Part shown: positions 51,686 to 60,114 of the stretch, piece by piece
How the letters are laid out: every line of letters begins with the position of its first letter
Position numbering within the stretch: the stretch's first letter is position 1
Source of the DNA: Methylobacterium radiotolerans JCM 2831
GTDB lineage: Bacteria > Pseudomonadota > Alphaproteobacteria > Rhizobiales > Beijerinckiaceae
Assembly: GCF_000019725.1 (NCBI RefSeq)
Contig: NC_010505.1
Coordinates: forward strand, 5,192,001 to 5,256,000
Reading direction: 5' to 3'
DNA length: 64,000 bases
Program-made: the position numbers and the translations under genes
Notes under the pieces: model-generated
Seen by the model: only the letters and a program-made list of their open reading frames with translations
Told to the model about the DNA's origin: nothing
The model's database searches: none

Positions 51686-52362
51686 GCGCGGGCCTCCAGG
51701 TAGCCGCCGTAGCGCCCGAGGCGCCGCTCCAGCAGCGTCTGGAGCCAGGACAGCAGCGTCGACAGGACGAGGTAGATCAGCGCCACCTCGATGTAGAGGA
51801 TCAGCGGCTCGTAGGTGACGGCGACGATGCGCTGGGCCGCCTGGAACAGCTCCGGCACCGTGATGGCGGCCGCGAGCGAGGTGTCCTTCACCAGCGCGAT
51901 GAAGGAGTTCGCCAGCGACGGCACCGCCACCCGCGCCGCCTGGGGCAGGATCGTGCGGCGCAGGGCCTGGACCGGCGTCATCCCGGTGGCGTAGGCCGCC
52001 TCCCACTGCCCCTTCGGGATGGAGGCGATGGCGGCGCGGACGATCTCGGACGTGTAGGCGCCGACGTTGAGGGTGAACCCGATCACGGCGGCCGGGAAGG
52101 CGTCGATCAGGATGCCGGTGCTCGGCAGGCCGTAGAAGATCACGAACAGCTGCACGAGGAGCGGCGTGCCCCGGAAGATCCACACGTAGAGCCACGCCAA
52201 CGCCGCCAGCGGCCGGGGCGCGAACAGCCGCACGAGGGCGGTGCCGAGTCCCAGCGCGAGGCCGAGCGCGAAGGCGATGAGCGTCAGCGGCACCGTGAAG
52301 CGCAGGCCGGCCGCGAGCAGCGGCCCCAGCGACTGGAGCATGAGGTCGAGCCAGTGCGGCAC
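51682..52362 (-). CDS. polar amino acid ABC permease, HisM/TcyL type
   Basis: 226 residues, five predicted membrane segments. FRGTPLLVQLFVIFYGLPST and QWEAAYATGMTPVQALRRTI (EAA loop) define the family; the SFIALVKDTSLAAAITVPEL stretch resembles YecS/TcyL permeases. Overlaps the ATPase gene by GTGA and follows the binding-protein gene by 78 bp. Confidence 0.9.
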   Translation of the reverse strand: MPHWLDLMLQSLGPLLAAGLRFTVPLTLIAFALGLALGLGTALVRLFAPRPLAALAWLYVWIFRGTPLLVQLFVIFYGLPSTGILIDAFPAAVIGFTLNVGAYTSEIVRAAIASIPKGQWEAAYATGMTPVQALRRTILPQAARVAVPSLANSFIALVKDTSLAAAITVPELFQAAQRIVAVTYEPLILYIEVALIYLVLSTLLSWLQTLLERRLGRYGGYLEARA

Positions 52363-52440
52363 GGGGCGGCGTCTCCTACCGGGCGGATCGAGCGGCGGGC
52401 TGTGCGGGATCGGCGCCCGGGCGGGCGCGCCGCGGACGGG

Positions 52441-53226
52441 TTACTTGGAGACGTCGGCCCCGAAGTACTTCTGGGCGATCGCCGCGTAGCTGCCGTCGGC
52501 CCGGATCGCCTCCAGCGCCTTGTCGATCGCGGCCTTCAGCGCCGGGTTGTTCTTGCGCATGATGATCCCGGAGGCGTCCGCGTCGGCCTGCTCGGCGGCG
52601 ATCTTCACGGGGGCGTTCGGCTTCTGCTTGTGGAAGTCCAGGAACGACAGGCTGTCGTTGACGGTGGCGTCGGCGCGGCCGGTGAGGACGAGCTGGACCG
52701 ACTGGTCGAAGCCGTCCGTCCCGACGAGCTCGGCGCCGGACTGCTCGGCGAGGCGCGCGAAGTTGCTGGAGAGGCTCTGGGCGGCCTTCTTGCCCTTGAG
52801 ATCGGCGAAGGACTTGATGTCGGACCGGTCCGCCCGCGTGATCAGCACGGCCCGCGCCCGGATGTAGGGCTCGGAGAAGTCGAACTTCGCCTGCCGCTCC
52901 TTGGTGATGCCGACCTGGTTGATGACCACGTCGTAGCGCTTGCCGTCGAGCCCGGCGATCAGCCCGTCCCACTTGCCCTCGAGGAATTGCGGCGTGACGC
53001 CCAGCTGCTCGGCGACCTTGCGGCCGATCTCCACGTCGAAGCCGACGAGCTGCCCGGACGCGTCGTGGAACGTGAAGGGCGCGTAGGTGCCCTCGGTGCC
53101 GATGCGCAGGGTCTTGGCGGCGCGAATCGCGTCGAGATCGTCGGCCTTCGCGGGCGCGCTGGCGGCTGCGCCGAGGAGCGCCGCGACGACGAACGCCGCG
53201 ACGCGGCTGGCAGAGAAAAATCGCAT
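52441..53226 (-). CDS. polar amino acid ABC binding protein, cystine (TcyJ/FliY)-like
   Basis: 261 residues. Signal peptide AAFVVAALLGAAASAPAKAD. The periplasmic domain has KTLRIGTEGTYAPFTFHDAS, GFDVEIGRKVAEQLG, WDGLIAGLDGKRYDVVINQV GIT and the ligand loop, and closes KAAIDKALEAIRADGSYAAI AQKYFG. The pattern matches the cystine/diaminopimelate FliY group best; glutamine or arginine binding is not excluded. First gene of the import operon, divergent from a DapA-family gene. Confidence 0.88.
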   Translation of the reverse strand: MRFFSASRVAAFVVAALLGAAASAPAKADDLDAIRAAKTLRIGTEGTYAPFTFHDASGQLVGFDVEIGRKVAEQLGVTPQFLEGKWDGLIAGLDGKRYDVVINQVGITKERQAKFDFSEPYIRARAVLITRADRSDIKSFADLKGKKAAQSLSSNFARLAEQSGAELVGTDGFDQSVQLVLTGRADATVNDSLSFLDFHKQKPNAPVKIAAEQADADASGIIMRKNNPALKAAIDKALEAIRADGSYAAIAQKYFGADVSK

Positions 53227-53463
53227 TACAGTAGCTCCGAAAAGAAAACGCTGTTCTCGTGCGGCCGCCGCGCGTGATCTCGGCTGTCGAGGGACAAAGC
53301 AAAGAAGAGCTCGGCCGTACAGGAAAGCCGGTGCGCTTGTCGACTGCTCGGTGCGCGCGCCCCGGCCCGCGCCAGGATCGAGGCCGCGTGCTAAGAGGCG
53401 CCCGGATCCCGCCCGCGGACACGGTCGTCCGCCGGATGCGCGATCCCGGCAGGAGGATCGCGC

Positions 53464-54390
53464 ATGACTTCGCCCGCCCACGCCTATCGCGGCGTCTTCC
53501 CGGTCGCCCCCACGGTCTTCGACGCGTCGGGCGCCCTCGACCTCGACGGGCAGCGCCGGGCCGTCGACTTCATGATCGACGCCGGCAGCCAGGGCCTGTG
53601 CATCCTGGCCAACTTCTCCGAGCAGTTCGTCCTCACCGACGACGAGCGCGAGCGGGTGATGCACGCCGTGCTGGAGCACGTCGCCGGCCGCGTGCCGGTG
53701 ATCGTGACGACGACGCACTTCGCCACGCAGGTCTGCGCCGAGCGCTCGCGCCGCGCCCAGGCGGCCGGCGCCGCGATGGTGATGGTCATGCCGCCCTATC
53801 ACGGCGCCACGATCCGCGTGCCGGAGCTCGGCATCGTCGACTTCTTCCGCGCGGTCTCGGACGCGATCGCGATCCCGATCATGATCCAGGACGCGCCGGT
53901 GGCGGGCACGCCGCTGTCGGCGCCGCTCCTGGCGCGCATGGCCCGGGAGATCGCGAACGTCGCCTACTTCAAGATCGAGACCGCCGGCGCCGCGTCCAAG
54001 CTCCGCGAGCTGATCGCGCTGGGCGGCGACGCCGTCGTGGGTCCGTGGGACGGCGAGGAGGCGATCACCCTGATGGCCGACCTCGACGCCGGCGCTACGG
54101 GTGCGATGACCGGCGGCGGCTACCCGGACGGCATCCGCCAGATCACCGACGCCTACGCGGCCGGCCGCCGGGAGGAGGCGATGGACGCCTACGCGCGCTG
54201 GCTGCCGCTGATCAACTACGAGAACCGGCAGTGCGGCCTGCTCGCCTGCAAGGCGCTGATGGCCGAGGGCGGGGTGATCGCGAGCGAGACCGCGCGGCTG
54301 CCGATCCAGCCCCTGCATCCGGCGACGCGGGCCGGCCTGATCGAGCTCGCCCGGCGGAACGACGCGCTGGTCCTGCGCTGGGGGCGCTGA
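53464..54390 (+). CDS. DapA-family (DHDPS/NAL) aldolase or dehydratase
   Basis: 308 residues, (beta/alpha)8 pyruvate-dependent lyase family. The Schiff-base lysine is in VAYFKIETAGAAS. The pyruvate-binding pair, TT in true DapA, is replaced by LANFSEQ, and the YNxPxR tyrosine segment reads MIQDAPVAG, so it is not dihydrodipicolinate synthase. Those changes occur in keto-deoxy sugar-acid dehydratases and related lyases. Divergent from the amino acid importer; convergent with an aminotransferase across a terminator. Confidence 0.83.
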   Translation: MTSPAHAYRGVFPVAPTVFDASGALDLDGQRRAVDFMIDAGSQGLCILANFSEQFVLTDDERERVMHAVLEHVAGRVPVIVTTTHFATQVCAERSRRAQAAGAAMVMVMPPYHGATIRVPELGIVDFFRAVSDAIAIPIMIQDAPVAGTPLSAPLLARMAREIANVAYFKIETAGAASKLRELIALGGDAVVGPWDGEEAITLMADLDAGATGAMTGGGYPDGIRQITDAYAAGRREEAMDAYARWLPLINYENRQCGLLACKALMAEGGVIASETARLPIQPLHPATRAGLIELARRNDALVLRWGR

Positions 54391-54398
54391 GCCGGCGC

Positions 54399-54442
54399 GG
54401 GCGGGGACCGCACGGCGGCGGAAGAGCCGCCGGACCCCGCCC
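54399..54442. terminator. bidirectional nested hairpin
   Basis: Outer arms GGGCGGGG (54399-54406) and CCCCGCCC (54435-54442) and inner arms GGCGGC (54414-54419) and GCCGCC (54426-54431) nest between two convergent genes. The whole can fold on both strands and most likely terminates both. Confidence 0.6.
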
Positions 54443-54445
54443 GGT

Positions 54446-55666
54446 TCACTGCGCCGCGGCGGCCGGCGCCCGGGTCCCGAGCACGCCCGCGAGCCGGCGC
54501 ACCGCCTCCCGCGCCAGGTCCGGGCTGATGGCGAAGCACATCCGCACCAGACCCTCGCCCTCCGGCCCGAAGGCGGTGCCCGGCGCCACGCCGACCTTGG
54601 CCTCCCGCAGCAGGCGCAGCGCCAGGTCGAGGCTCGGCTCCGCGCCGCCCATCCGGGCCATGAGGTAGAAGGCCCCGTCCGGGGGCGCGACCGTGACGCC
54701 CGGCAGGCGCGACAGCCCCTCCACCAGGATCGACCGGGCCTCGGCGCAGCGGTCCACCATCGTGCGGATGAAGCCGTCGCCCTCCTCGAGGGCCGCGATG
54801 CAGGCGTGCTGGACGAAGGTCGGGATCGAGGTGGTGCTGTACTGCCCGAGCTTGGCGAAGGTCGGCGCGAGGCCGCGGGGATAGATCACCCAGCCGGCCC
54901 GCCAGCCGGTCATCGCCCAGTTCTTCGAGAAGGTGTTGGTCACGATCAGCCGGTCGTCCTCCGTGCAGATCTGCAGGAAGGACGGCGCGATCCGGTTGCC
55001 GTAGGTGAAGTGCGCGTAGACCTCATCCGAGAGGATCCAGAGGCCGCGCTCCCGGGCGAGGTCGCGCAGGGCTCTCATCTCGGCGAGCGGCATGGTCCAG
55101 CCCGTCGGGTTCGAGGGCGAGTTCACCATGATCACCCGGGTGCGCGGCGTGATCGCCGCCGCGATGTCGGCGAGCGGCAGCGCGAAGCGCCCGTCCGGCA
55201 GGCGGCGGTACGGCACCGTCACGGGCACGCCGCCGGCGATGCGGACCGCCTCGCCGAGATTGGGCCAGGCCGGGGAGGGGATGATCATCTCGTCGCCCGG
55301 CTCCAGCAGCACCTGGGCCGCCTGCATGATCGCGTTCATGCCGCCCGCCGTGACGCCGAACCGGTCCGGCGGGATCTCCACGCCCCAGTGGCGGGCGTGG
55401 TAGGCGCCGAGCGCCGCGCGCAGCGTCGGCAGCCCCAGCGACGTCGTGTAGCGGGTGTGCCCGGCCAGCATCGCCCGGTGCGCGGCCTCAACGATGAAGG
55501 GCGGCGTCGGCAGGTCGCCCTCGCCGATCCACAGCTTGACCACCTCCGGGTCGTCCCGCCCGCGATCCGCCACGAGGCCGATCTGGCTCGTGCCGATGCC
55601 GCGGATGCGCGCCGAGAGCGCTGCGGCGAGATCGACGGGCGCGGCGGAGACGGGGGTGTCGGCCAT
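54446..55666 (-). CDS. PLP-dependent class I/II aminotransferase
   Basis: 406 residues. Cofactor lysine in NTFSKNWAMTGWRAGWVIY, the substrate/PLP residues in VNSPSNPTGWTMPLAEMRAL and SDEVYAHFTYGN, and the C-terminal Arg-bearing EGLVRMCFAIS. The fold-type I AspC-Ib branch (like pyridoxal-dependent aromatic or aspartate aminotransferases). Substrate not clear; nearby DapA-like gene is convergent, so not an operon partner. Confidence 0.88.
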   Translation of the reverse strand: MADTPVSAAPVDLAAALSARIRGIGTSQIGLVADRGRDDPEVVKLWIGEGDLPTPPFIVEAAHRAMLAGHTRYTTSLGLPTLRAALGAYHARHWGVEIPPDRFGVTAGGMNAIMQAAQVLLEPGDEMIIPSPAWPNLGEAVRIAGGVPVTVPYRRLPDGRFALPLADIAAAITPRTRVIMVNSPSNPTGWTMPLAEMRALRDLARERGLWILSDEVYAHFTYGNRIAPSFLQICTEDDRLIVTNTFSKNWAMTGWRAGWVIYPRGLAPTFAKLGQYSTTSIPTFVQHACIAALEEGDGFIRTMVDRCAEARSILVEGLSRLPGVTVAPPDGAFYLMARMGGAEPSLDLALRLLREAKVGVAPGTAFGPEGEGLVRMCFAISPDLAREAVRRLAGVLGTRAPAAAAQ

Positions 55667-55923
55667 GGGGGCGCGTGCTCTCCTTGCGTCGGGACGCGGC
55701 GTCCCGTCGCGCGGCGCGCGTCCAGGGGCCCGCGCGGTCCCGACCTGTAGGGAATGCCGCGACCCTGACGCGTTCGGGCGCGGACGTCCAGACCCCCGAT
55801 GCCCGGATCGCCGCCGCGCGCCGGCGCGCGGCCCGACGCCGCGCGGGCTCCCGTGTGTTCCGACTTTTCAGATATTTCTGAAATTGCTATAGAACGAGTC
55901 GCGCCCAGAGCCGGAGGCCCGAC

Positions 55924-57342
55924 GTGCTCGCCAACCTCGATCCCCTGATCCTCGCCCGCATGCAGTTCGGGTTCACGGTGGCCTTCCACATCGTGTTCCC
56001 GGCCTTCTCGATCGGCCTCGCGAGCTTCCTCGCCGTGCTGGAGGGGCTCTGGCTCGCCACCGGCCGCCAGGTCTTCATGGACCTGTTCAAGTACTGGATA
56101 AAGATCTTCGCGATCGCCTTCGCGATGGGCGTCGTGTCCGGGCTGGTGATGTCCTACCAGTTCGGCACGAACTGGTCGGTCTTCTCCGACAAGACCGGCC
56201 CTGTCCTGGGCCCGATGATGGCCTACGAGGTGCTGTCGGCCTTCTTCCTGGAGGCCGGCTTCCTCGGCGTGATGCTGTTCGGCATGACGAAGGTCGGGCC
56301 GCGGCTGCACTTCGCGGCGACGCTGATGGTGGCGTTCGGGACCTTCTTCTCGGCGTTCTGGATCCTGGCGGTGAACTCGTGGATGCAGACGCCGGCGGGC
56401 TACGGCACCAACGCCGAGGGCCAGTTCGTGCCGCTGGACTGGTGGGCGATCGTGTTCAACCCGTCCTTCCCGTACCGCCTCGTGCACATGGTGCTCGCCG
56501 CCTACCTCACCACCGCGCTGGTGGTGGGCGCGGTCGGCGCGTGGCACCTGCTGCGCGACCGGGCCAACCCGGCCGCCCGGACGATGTTCTCGATGGCGAT
56601 GTGGATGGCCGCCCTGGTCGCGCCGGTCCAGATCCTCGCGGGCGACGCGCACGGCCTCAACACCCTGGAGCACCAGCCCGCCAAGGTCATGGCCATGGAG
56701 GGCCATTTCCGGAGCCACCCGGACGGCGCGCCGCTGGTGCTGTTCGGCTTGCCCGACCAGGAGGCCGGCACGGTGCGCTACGCGGTCGAGATCCCGAAGC
56801 TGTCCTCGCTGGTGCTGAAGCACGCCCTCGACGCGCCCCTGAAGGGGCTCGACAGCCTGCCGCGGGCGGAGTGGCCGCCGGTGCCGATCGTGTTCTGGTC
56901 GTTCCGCGTCATGGTCGGCCTCGGGATGCTGATGCTGCTCCTGGGCGCCCTGAGCCTCCTCGCCCGCTGGCGCGGCACCCTCTACGCGTGGCGCCCGCTG
57001 CACCGCTTCGCGGTGGCCATGGGCCCGGCGGGGTTCGTGGCGGTGCTGGCCGGCTGGATCACCACCGAGGTCGGGCGCCAGCCCTACACGGTCTACGGCC
57101 TGCTGCGCACCGCGCAGTCGGCCTCGCCGCTGCACGCGCCGGCGGTGGCGGCCTCGCTCACCGCCTTCGTGGTGATCTACTTCGCGGTCTTCGCCATGGG
57201 CACCGGCTACATCCTGCGCCTGATGGGCCAGCCCCCGCACGCCGGCGAGAGCGGGATCGAGCCCGGCGCGCCGATCCGGACGGCGGGCATCACGCCCGCC
57301 CCGGCGATCGATCCCGACCGTCACCTCCAGCCGGCCGAGTGA
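55924..57342 (+). CDS. cioA: cyanide-insensitive cytochrome bd oxidase subunit I
   Basis: 472 residues. Quinol oxidase of the bd family; 9 membrane helices. Heme ligand His22 in MQFGFTVAFHIVFPAFSIGL, the second His in FPYRLVHMVLAAYL, and the quinol loop (HQPAKVMAMEGHFR) shorter than in E. coli CydA, the mark of the CIO subtype. The start is the GTG at 55924. Followed by cioB 7 bp later and a DUF2474 miniprotein. A GbsR/MarR regulator follows. Used under low oxygen or with cyanide/stress. Confidence 0.93.
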   Translation: MLANLDPLILARMQFGFTVAFHIVFPAFSIGLASFLAVLEGLWLATGRQVFMDLFKYWIKIFAIAFAMGVVSGLVMSYQFGTNWSVFSDKTGPVLGPMMAYEVLSAFFLEAGFLGVMLFGMTKVGPRLHFAATLMVAFGTFFSAFWILAVNSWMQTPAGYGTNAEGQFVPLDWWAIVFNPSFPYRLVHMVLAAYLTTALVVGAVGAWHLLRDRANPAARTMFSMAMWMAALVAPVQILAGDAHGLNTLEHQPAKVMAMEGHFRSHPDGAPLVLFGLPDQEAGTVRYAVEIPKLSSLVLKHALDAPLKGLDSLPRAEWPPVPIVFWSFRVMVGLGMLMLLLGALSLLARWRGTLYAWRPLHRFAVAMGPAGFVAVLAGWITTEVGRQPYTVYGLLRTAQSASPLHAPAVAASLTAFVVIYFAVFAMGTGYILRLMGQPPHAGESGIEPGAPIRTAGITPAPAIDPDRHLQPAE

Positions 57343-57349
57343 GGGACCC

Positions 57350-58357
57350 ATGGCCTACAGCTTCGACCTCACGGTGGTCTGGGCGCTCGTGATCGCCTTC
57401 GCGGTCTTCGCCTACATCGTCATGGACGGGTTCGATCTCGGCATCGGCCTGCTGTTCCCGGTCCTGCGGCCGGGCGAGGAACGGGACACCGCCATGAACT
57501 CGGTCGCCCCGGTCTGGGACGGCAACGAGACCTGGCTGGTGCTGGGCGGCGGCGGCCTGTTCGCCGTCTTCCCCCTGGCCTACGCGGTGATCCTGCCGGC
57601 GCTCTACGCGCCGATCATCGCGATGCTCCTCGGCCTGATCTTCCGCGGCGTCGCGTTCGAGTTCCGCTGGCGCGATCCCCGCCACCGCGCCGCCTGGGAC
57701 GTGGCCTTCGCGGGCGGCTCGCTGGTGGCGGCCCTCGCCCAGGGCATCGCGCTGGGCGCGTTGCTGCAGGGCATCGCGGTCGAGGGGCGGGCCTATGCCG
57801 GCGGCTGGTGGGACTGGCTCACGCCCTTCAGCCTCCTCGTCGGCGCGAGCCTCGTCGTCGCCTACGCGCTGCTCGGGGCGACGTGGCTGGTGATGCGCAC
57901 CGAGGGCCTGCTCCAGGCGCGGGCCCGGCGCCTCGCCCTGCGCCTCACCGCGGCGACGGTCGCGGCCATCGCGCTCGTCAGCGCGGTGACGCCGTTCCTC
58001 CAGGGCCGCTACTACGAGCGCTGGCTGGCGATGCCGAACGTGCTCGTCACCGCGCAGGTGCCGCTGCTCGTGGCGCTCGCGGCCTTCGCCCTGTGGCGCA
58101 CCCTGCGGGGCGGCGCCGAGCGGGCGCCCTTCCTGATCGCGCTGGGGCTGTTCGCCCTGACCTTCGCGGGGCTGGGCATCAGCATCTTCCCCGACGTCGT
58201 GCCGGGCCGGATCACGATCTGGCAGGCGGCCGCCCCCGAGGCGAGCCAGATTTTCCTGCTCGCCGGCGCGTCGGTGTTGATCCCGATCATACTGTCCTAC
58301 ACCGCGTACGCGTACTGGGTCTTCCGCGGCAAAGTCGACGCGCACGGATATCACTGA
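57350..58357 (+). CDS. cioB: cyanide-insensitive cytochrome bd oxidase subunit II
   Basis: 335 residues, eight or nine membrane segments. IVMDGFDLGIGLLFPVLRPG, APVWDGNETWLVLGGGGLFA and the GVAFEFRWRD loop are the CydB pattern. It stabilises subunit I and has no heme ligands of its own. Its TGA overlaps the ATG of the 40-residue DUF2474 gene (TGATG). Confidence 0.93.
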   Translation: MAYSFDLTVVWALVIAFAVFAYIVMDGFDLGIGLLFPVLRPGEERDTAMNSVAPVWDGNETWLVLGGGGLFAVFPLAYAVILPALYAPIIAMLLGLIFRGVAFEFRWRDPRHRAAWDVAFAGGSLVAALAQGIALGALLQGIAVEGRAYAGGWWDWLTPFSLLVGASLVVAYALLGATWLVMRTEGLLQARARRLALRLTAATVAAIALVSAVTPFLQGRYYERWLAMPNVLVTAQVPLLVALAAFALWRTLRGGAERAPFLIALGLFALTFAGLGISIFPDVVPGRITIWQAAAPEASQIFLLAGASVLIPIILSYTAYAYWVFRGKVDAHGYH

Positions 58358-58479
58358 TGGCACCCGCAGCAGCACAGCCCCTCTGGAAACGCCTCGCGTG
58401 GTTCGCGGGGCTCTGGGCCTCGAGCATCGTCGGCCTCGGCTTCGTCGCGACGGTCCTCCGGTATTGGCTCAAGAGCTGA
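58357..58479 (+). CDS. DUF2474 miniprotein of the bd oxidase (CydX-like)
   Basis: 40 residues: a basic start and one helix (LAWFAGLWASSIVGLGFVAT) ending VLRYWLKS, the DUF2474 form, with the conserved W-x-R-x-x-W-x-x-GLW. Small subunits like this (CydX, CydZ, AppX) are needed for full bd oxidase function. Coupled to cioB by TGATG. Too short for automatic gene calling thresholds, but position and pattern are typical. Confidence 0.85.
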   Translation: MAPAAAQPLWKRLAWFAGLWASSIVGLGFVATVLRYWLKS

Positions 58480-58527
58480 TAAGCCGGGGGGCGCCCGCCT
58501 GACCTCTCCCCGCGTCGGATCCCTGCC

Positions 58528-59106
58528 GTGCAGCTGCCCCCGCTCGTCCAGACCTTCGTGCTGCATTTCGGCGAGATGGGCTCGCGCTGGGGCATCAACC
58601 GGACCGTGGGGCAGATCTACGCCCTGCTGTTCGTGGCCGAGCGGCCGCTCAACGCCGACGAGATCGTCGAGCGGCTCGGCGTGTCGCGCTCGAACGTCAG
58701 CATGGGCCTGAAGGAGCTCCAGGCCTGGAACCTCGTCCGGCTCCAGCACAGGCCGGGCGACCGGCGCGACTACTTCACGACGCCCGAGGATATCTGGCAG
58801 ATCGTCCGCACGCTGGTCGAGGAGCGCAAGAAGCGCGAGGTCGACCCGACGCTGACACTCCTGCGCGAGCTCCTGATGCAGGAGCCCGGGACCGAGGAGG
58901 AGCGGCACGCCCAGGCGCGGCTCCGGGAGATGCACGACCTCTTCGAGCTGTTCGCCGGATGGTACGCGGACGTGCGCCGCCTCGACACCGAGCGCCTCGT
59001 CCAGCTCCTGACTCTCGGCTCGAAGGTCCAGAAGGTGCTGGAGATGAAGGATCGCCTGACCCGTCTGCCGGGCCGGATCGGCGGCCGGTCGGCCAAGCCG
59101 GACTGA
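58528..59106 (+). CDS. GbsR/MarR family transcriptional regulator
   Basis: 192 residues from a GTG. MGSRWGINRTVGQIYALLFV followed by the winged helix (ADEIVERLGVSRSNVSMGLK ELQAWNLVRL) matches the GbsR group of MarR-like repressors. A long helical C-terminus follows. It is 48 bp after the DUF2474 gene in the same direction, so it may be co-transcribed with and regulate the oxidase operon. The ribosome site is weak, and a later in-frame ATG at 58576 could be the start. Confidence 0.85.
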   Translation: MQLPPLVQTFVLHFGEMGSRWGINRTVGQIYALLFVAERPLNADEIVERLGVSRSNVSMGLKELQAWNLVRLQHRPGDRRDYFTTPEDIWQIVRTLVEERKKREVDPTLTLLRELLMQEPGTEEERHAQARLREMHDLFELFAGWYADVRRLDTERLVQLLTLGSKVQKVLEMKDRLTRLPGRIGGRSAKPD

Positions 59107-59131
59107 CCCGGCCGCGCGGGGGCGGGCCCCC

Positions 59132-59827
59132 TCACGCCTCGACGAGCGCGCCCCGGTAGAGGGCGATGAGCGAGACGCCGATATGCTCGATATGGCGCCG
59201 CAGGCAGGCGGCCGCCTCGTCGGACTTGCCGGCCTCGCACAGGGCCAGGATCTGCGCGTGCTCCCTGACCGCGCGGGTCGCGTCCTCGGAGGTCGAGATC
59301 TGCAGCCGCGTCGGCCGCTCGCAATCCTGCAGGAGCGCGGACACGATCGCCAGGGAGCGCGGCCGGCCGGCGTGCCGGATCAGGTCGAGGTGGAAGCGGC
59401 TGTTCAGGTCGCCCCATCGGAGGACCTGGCCGGTCTCCAGCGCCGCGCCGTACTGCTTCGAGAGGGCGTCGAGATCGCGGATGTCGTCGGGGGTCAGGTG
59501 CGGTGCCGAGAGCTGGAGCAGCTGCGGCTCGAGCTGAACGCGCAGCTGGAAGATGTCCTCGACCTCCTGGAGCGACAGGCCCGTCACGACCGCCCCGCGA
59601 TGCGGCACGATCCGCACGAGCTTGCTGGCCTCCAGCTGCAGCAGGGCTTCGCGGACCGGGATGCGGCTGATCCCGAACTCCTCCGCCAGGGCGTCCTGGC
59701 GCAGCTGCACCCCCGGCGGCAGATCCCCGTTCAGGATCTGCTCGCGCAGGGAATCCGCGACGGCCGCCGCCACGGTCTTGTGCCGCAGCCGGTCGGGTGC
59801 GGGACGTCCAGGGCCCGTGGGGGACAT
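59132..59827 (-). CDS. GntR family (FadR-type) transcriptional regulator
   Basis: 231 residues from the ATG at 59827. N-terminal winged helix (AAAVADSLREQILNGDLPPG, then DALAEEFGISRIPVREALLQ LEA) is typical GntR; the helical FadR-FCD C-terminal domain contains likely metal ligands (FHLDLIRHAGRP, IEHIGVSLIALY). Frame opens much further upstream, but only the part from 59827 fits. A perfect palindrome at 59846-59859 just upstream looks like its operator. Target genes are not obvious; the DHDPS or amino acid genes are not adjacent. Confidence 0.88.
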   Translation of the reverse strand: MSPTGPGRPAPDRLRHKTVAAAVADSLREQILNGDLPPGVQLRQDALAEEFGISRIPVREALLQLEASKLVRIVPHRGAVVTGLSLQEVEDIFQLRVQLEPQLLQLSAPHLTPDDIRDLDALSKQYGAALETGQVLRWGDLNSRFHLDLIRHAGRPRSLAIVSALLQDCERPTRLQISTSEDATRAVREHAQILALCEAGKSDEAAACLRRHIEHIGVSLIALYRGALVEA

Positions 59828-59845
59828 CAGTGCCTCAGGAGAACA

Positions 59846-59859
59846 GTATACATGTATAC
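59846..59859. promoter_or_regulatory. 14-bp palindromic operator GTATACATGTATAC
   Basis: Perfect palindrome (GTATACATGTATAC) 19 bp before the GntR start, on the minus-strand reading between promoter and ribosome site. TTGTATAC/GTATAC-type sites are typical of FadR-subfamily GntR repressors, so autorepression is likely. Confidence 0.7.
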
Positions 59860-60114
59860 AAGGGAGCCTCTTGCCCGGAAAACGCGCGTCTGTCCAATGC
59901 CAGATTGTCCCGAATGAACCTGAGGTTAGTTGGGTCGACGAATTGCACGGGGACCGCGAGCCGCGGTTGTCGCCCGGAGCGCCGAGCAGCAAGGACCGCG
60001 CCGCGATTCGGACCCGTGCGACGCGCCGATAGCGCAGGCGCAGGACCCCGACACTGATCCAGGTGAGTGACGCGCACGGATCGGGGCCGGCGGCGGGGAG
60101 GGCGCCGGCGCGGC

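Noticed and set aside
55336-57351. 671-codon open frame on the minus strand opposite cioA
   Set aside because: Composition is dominated by His, Arg, Gly and Ala and it lies exactly opposite an unambiguous oxidase subunit.
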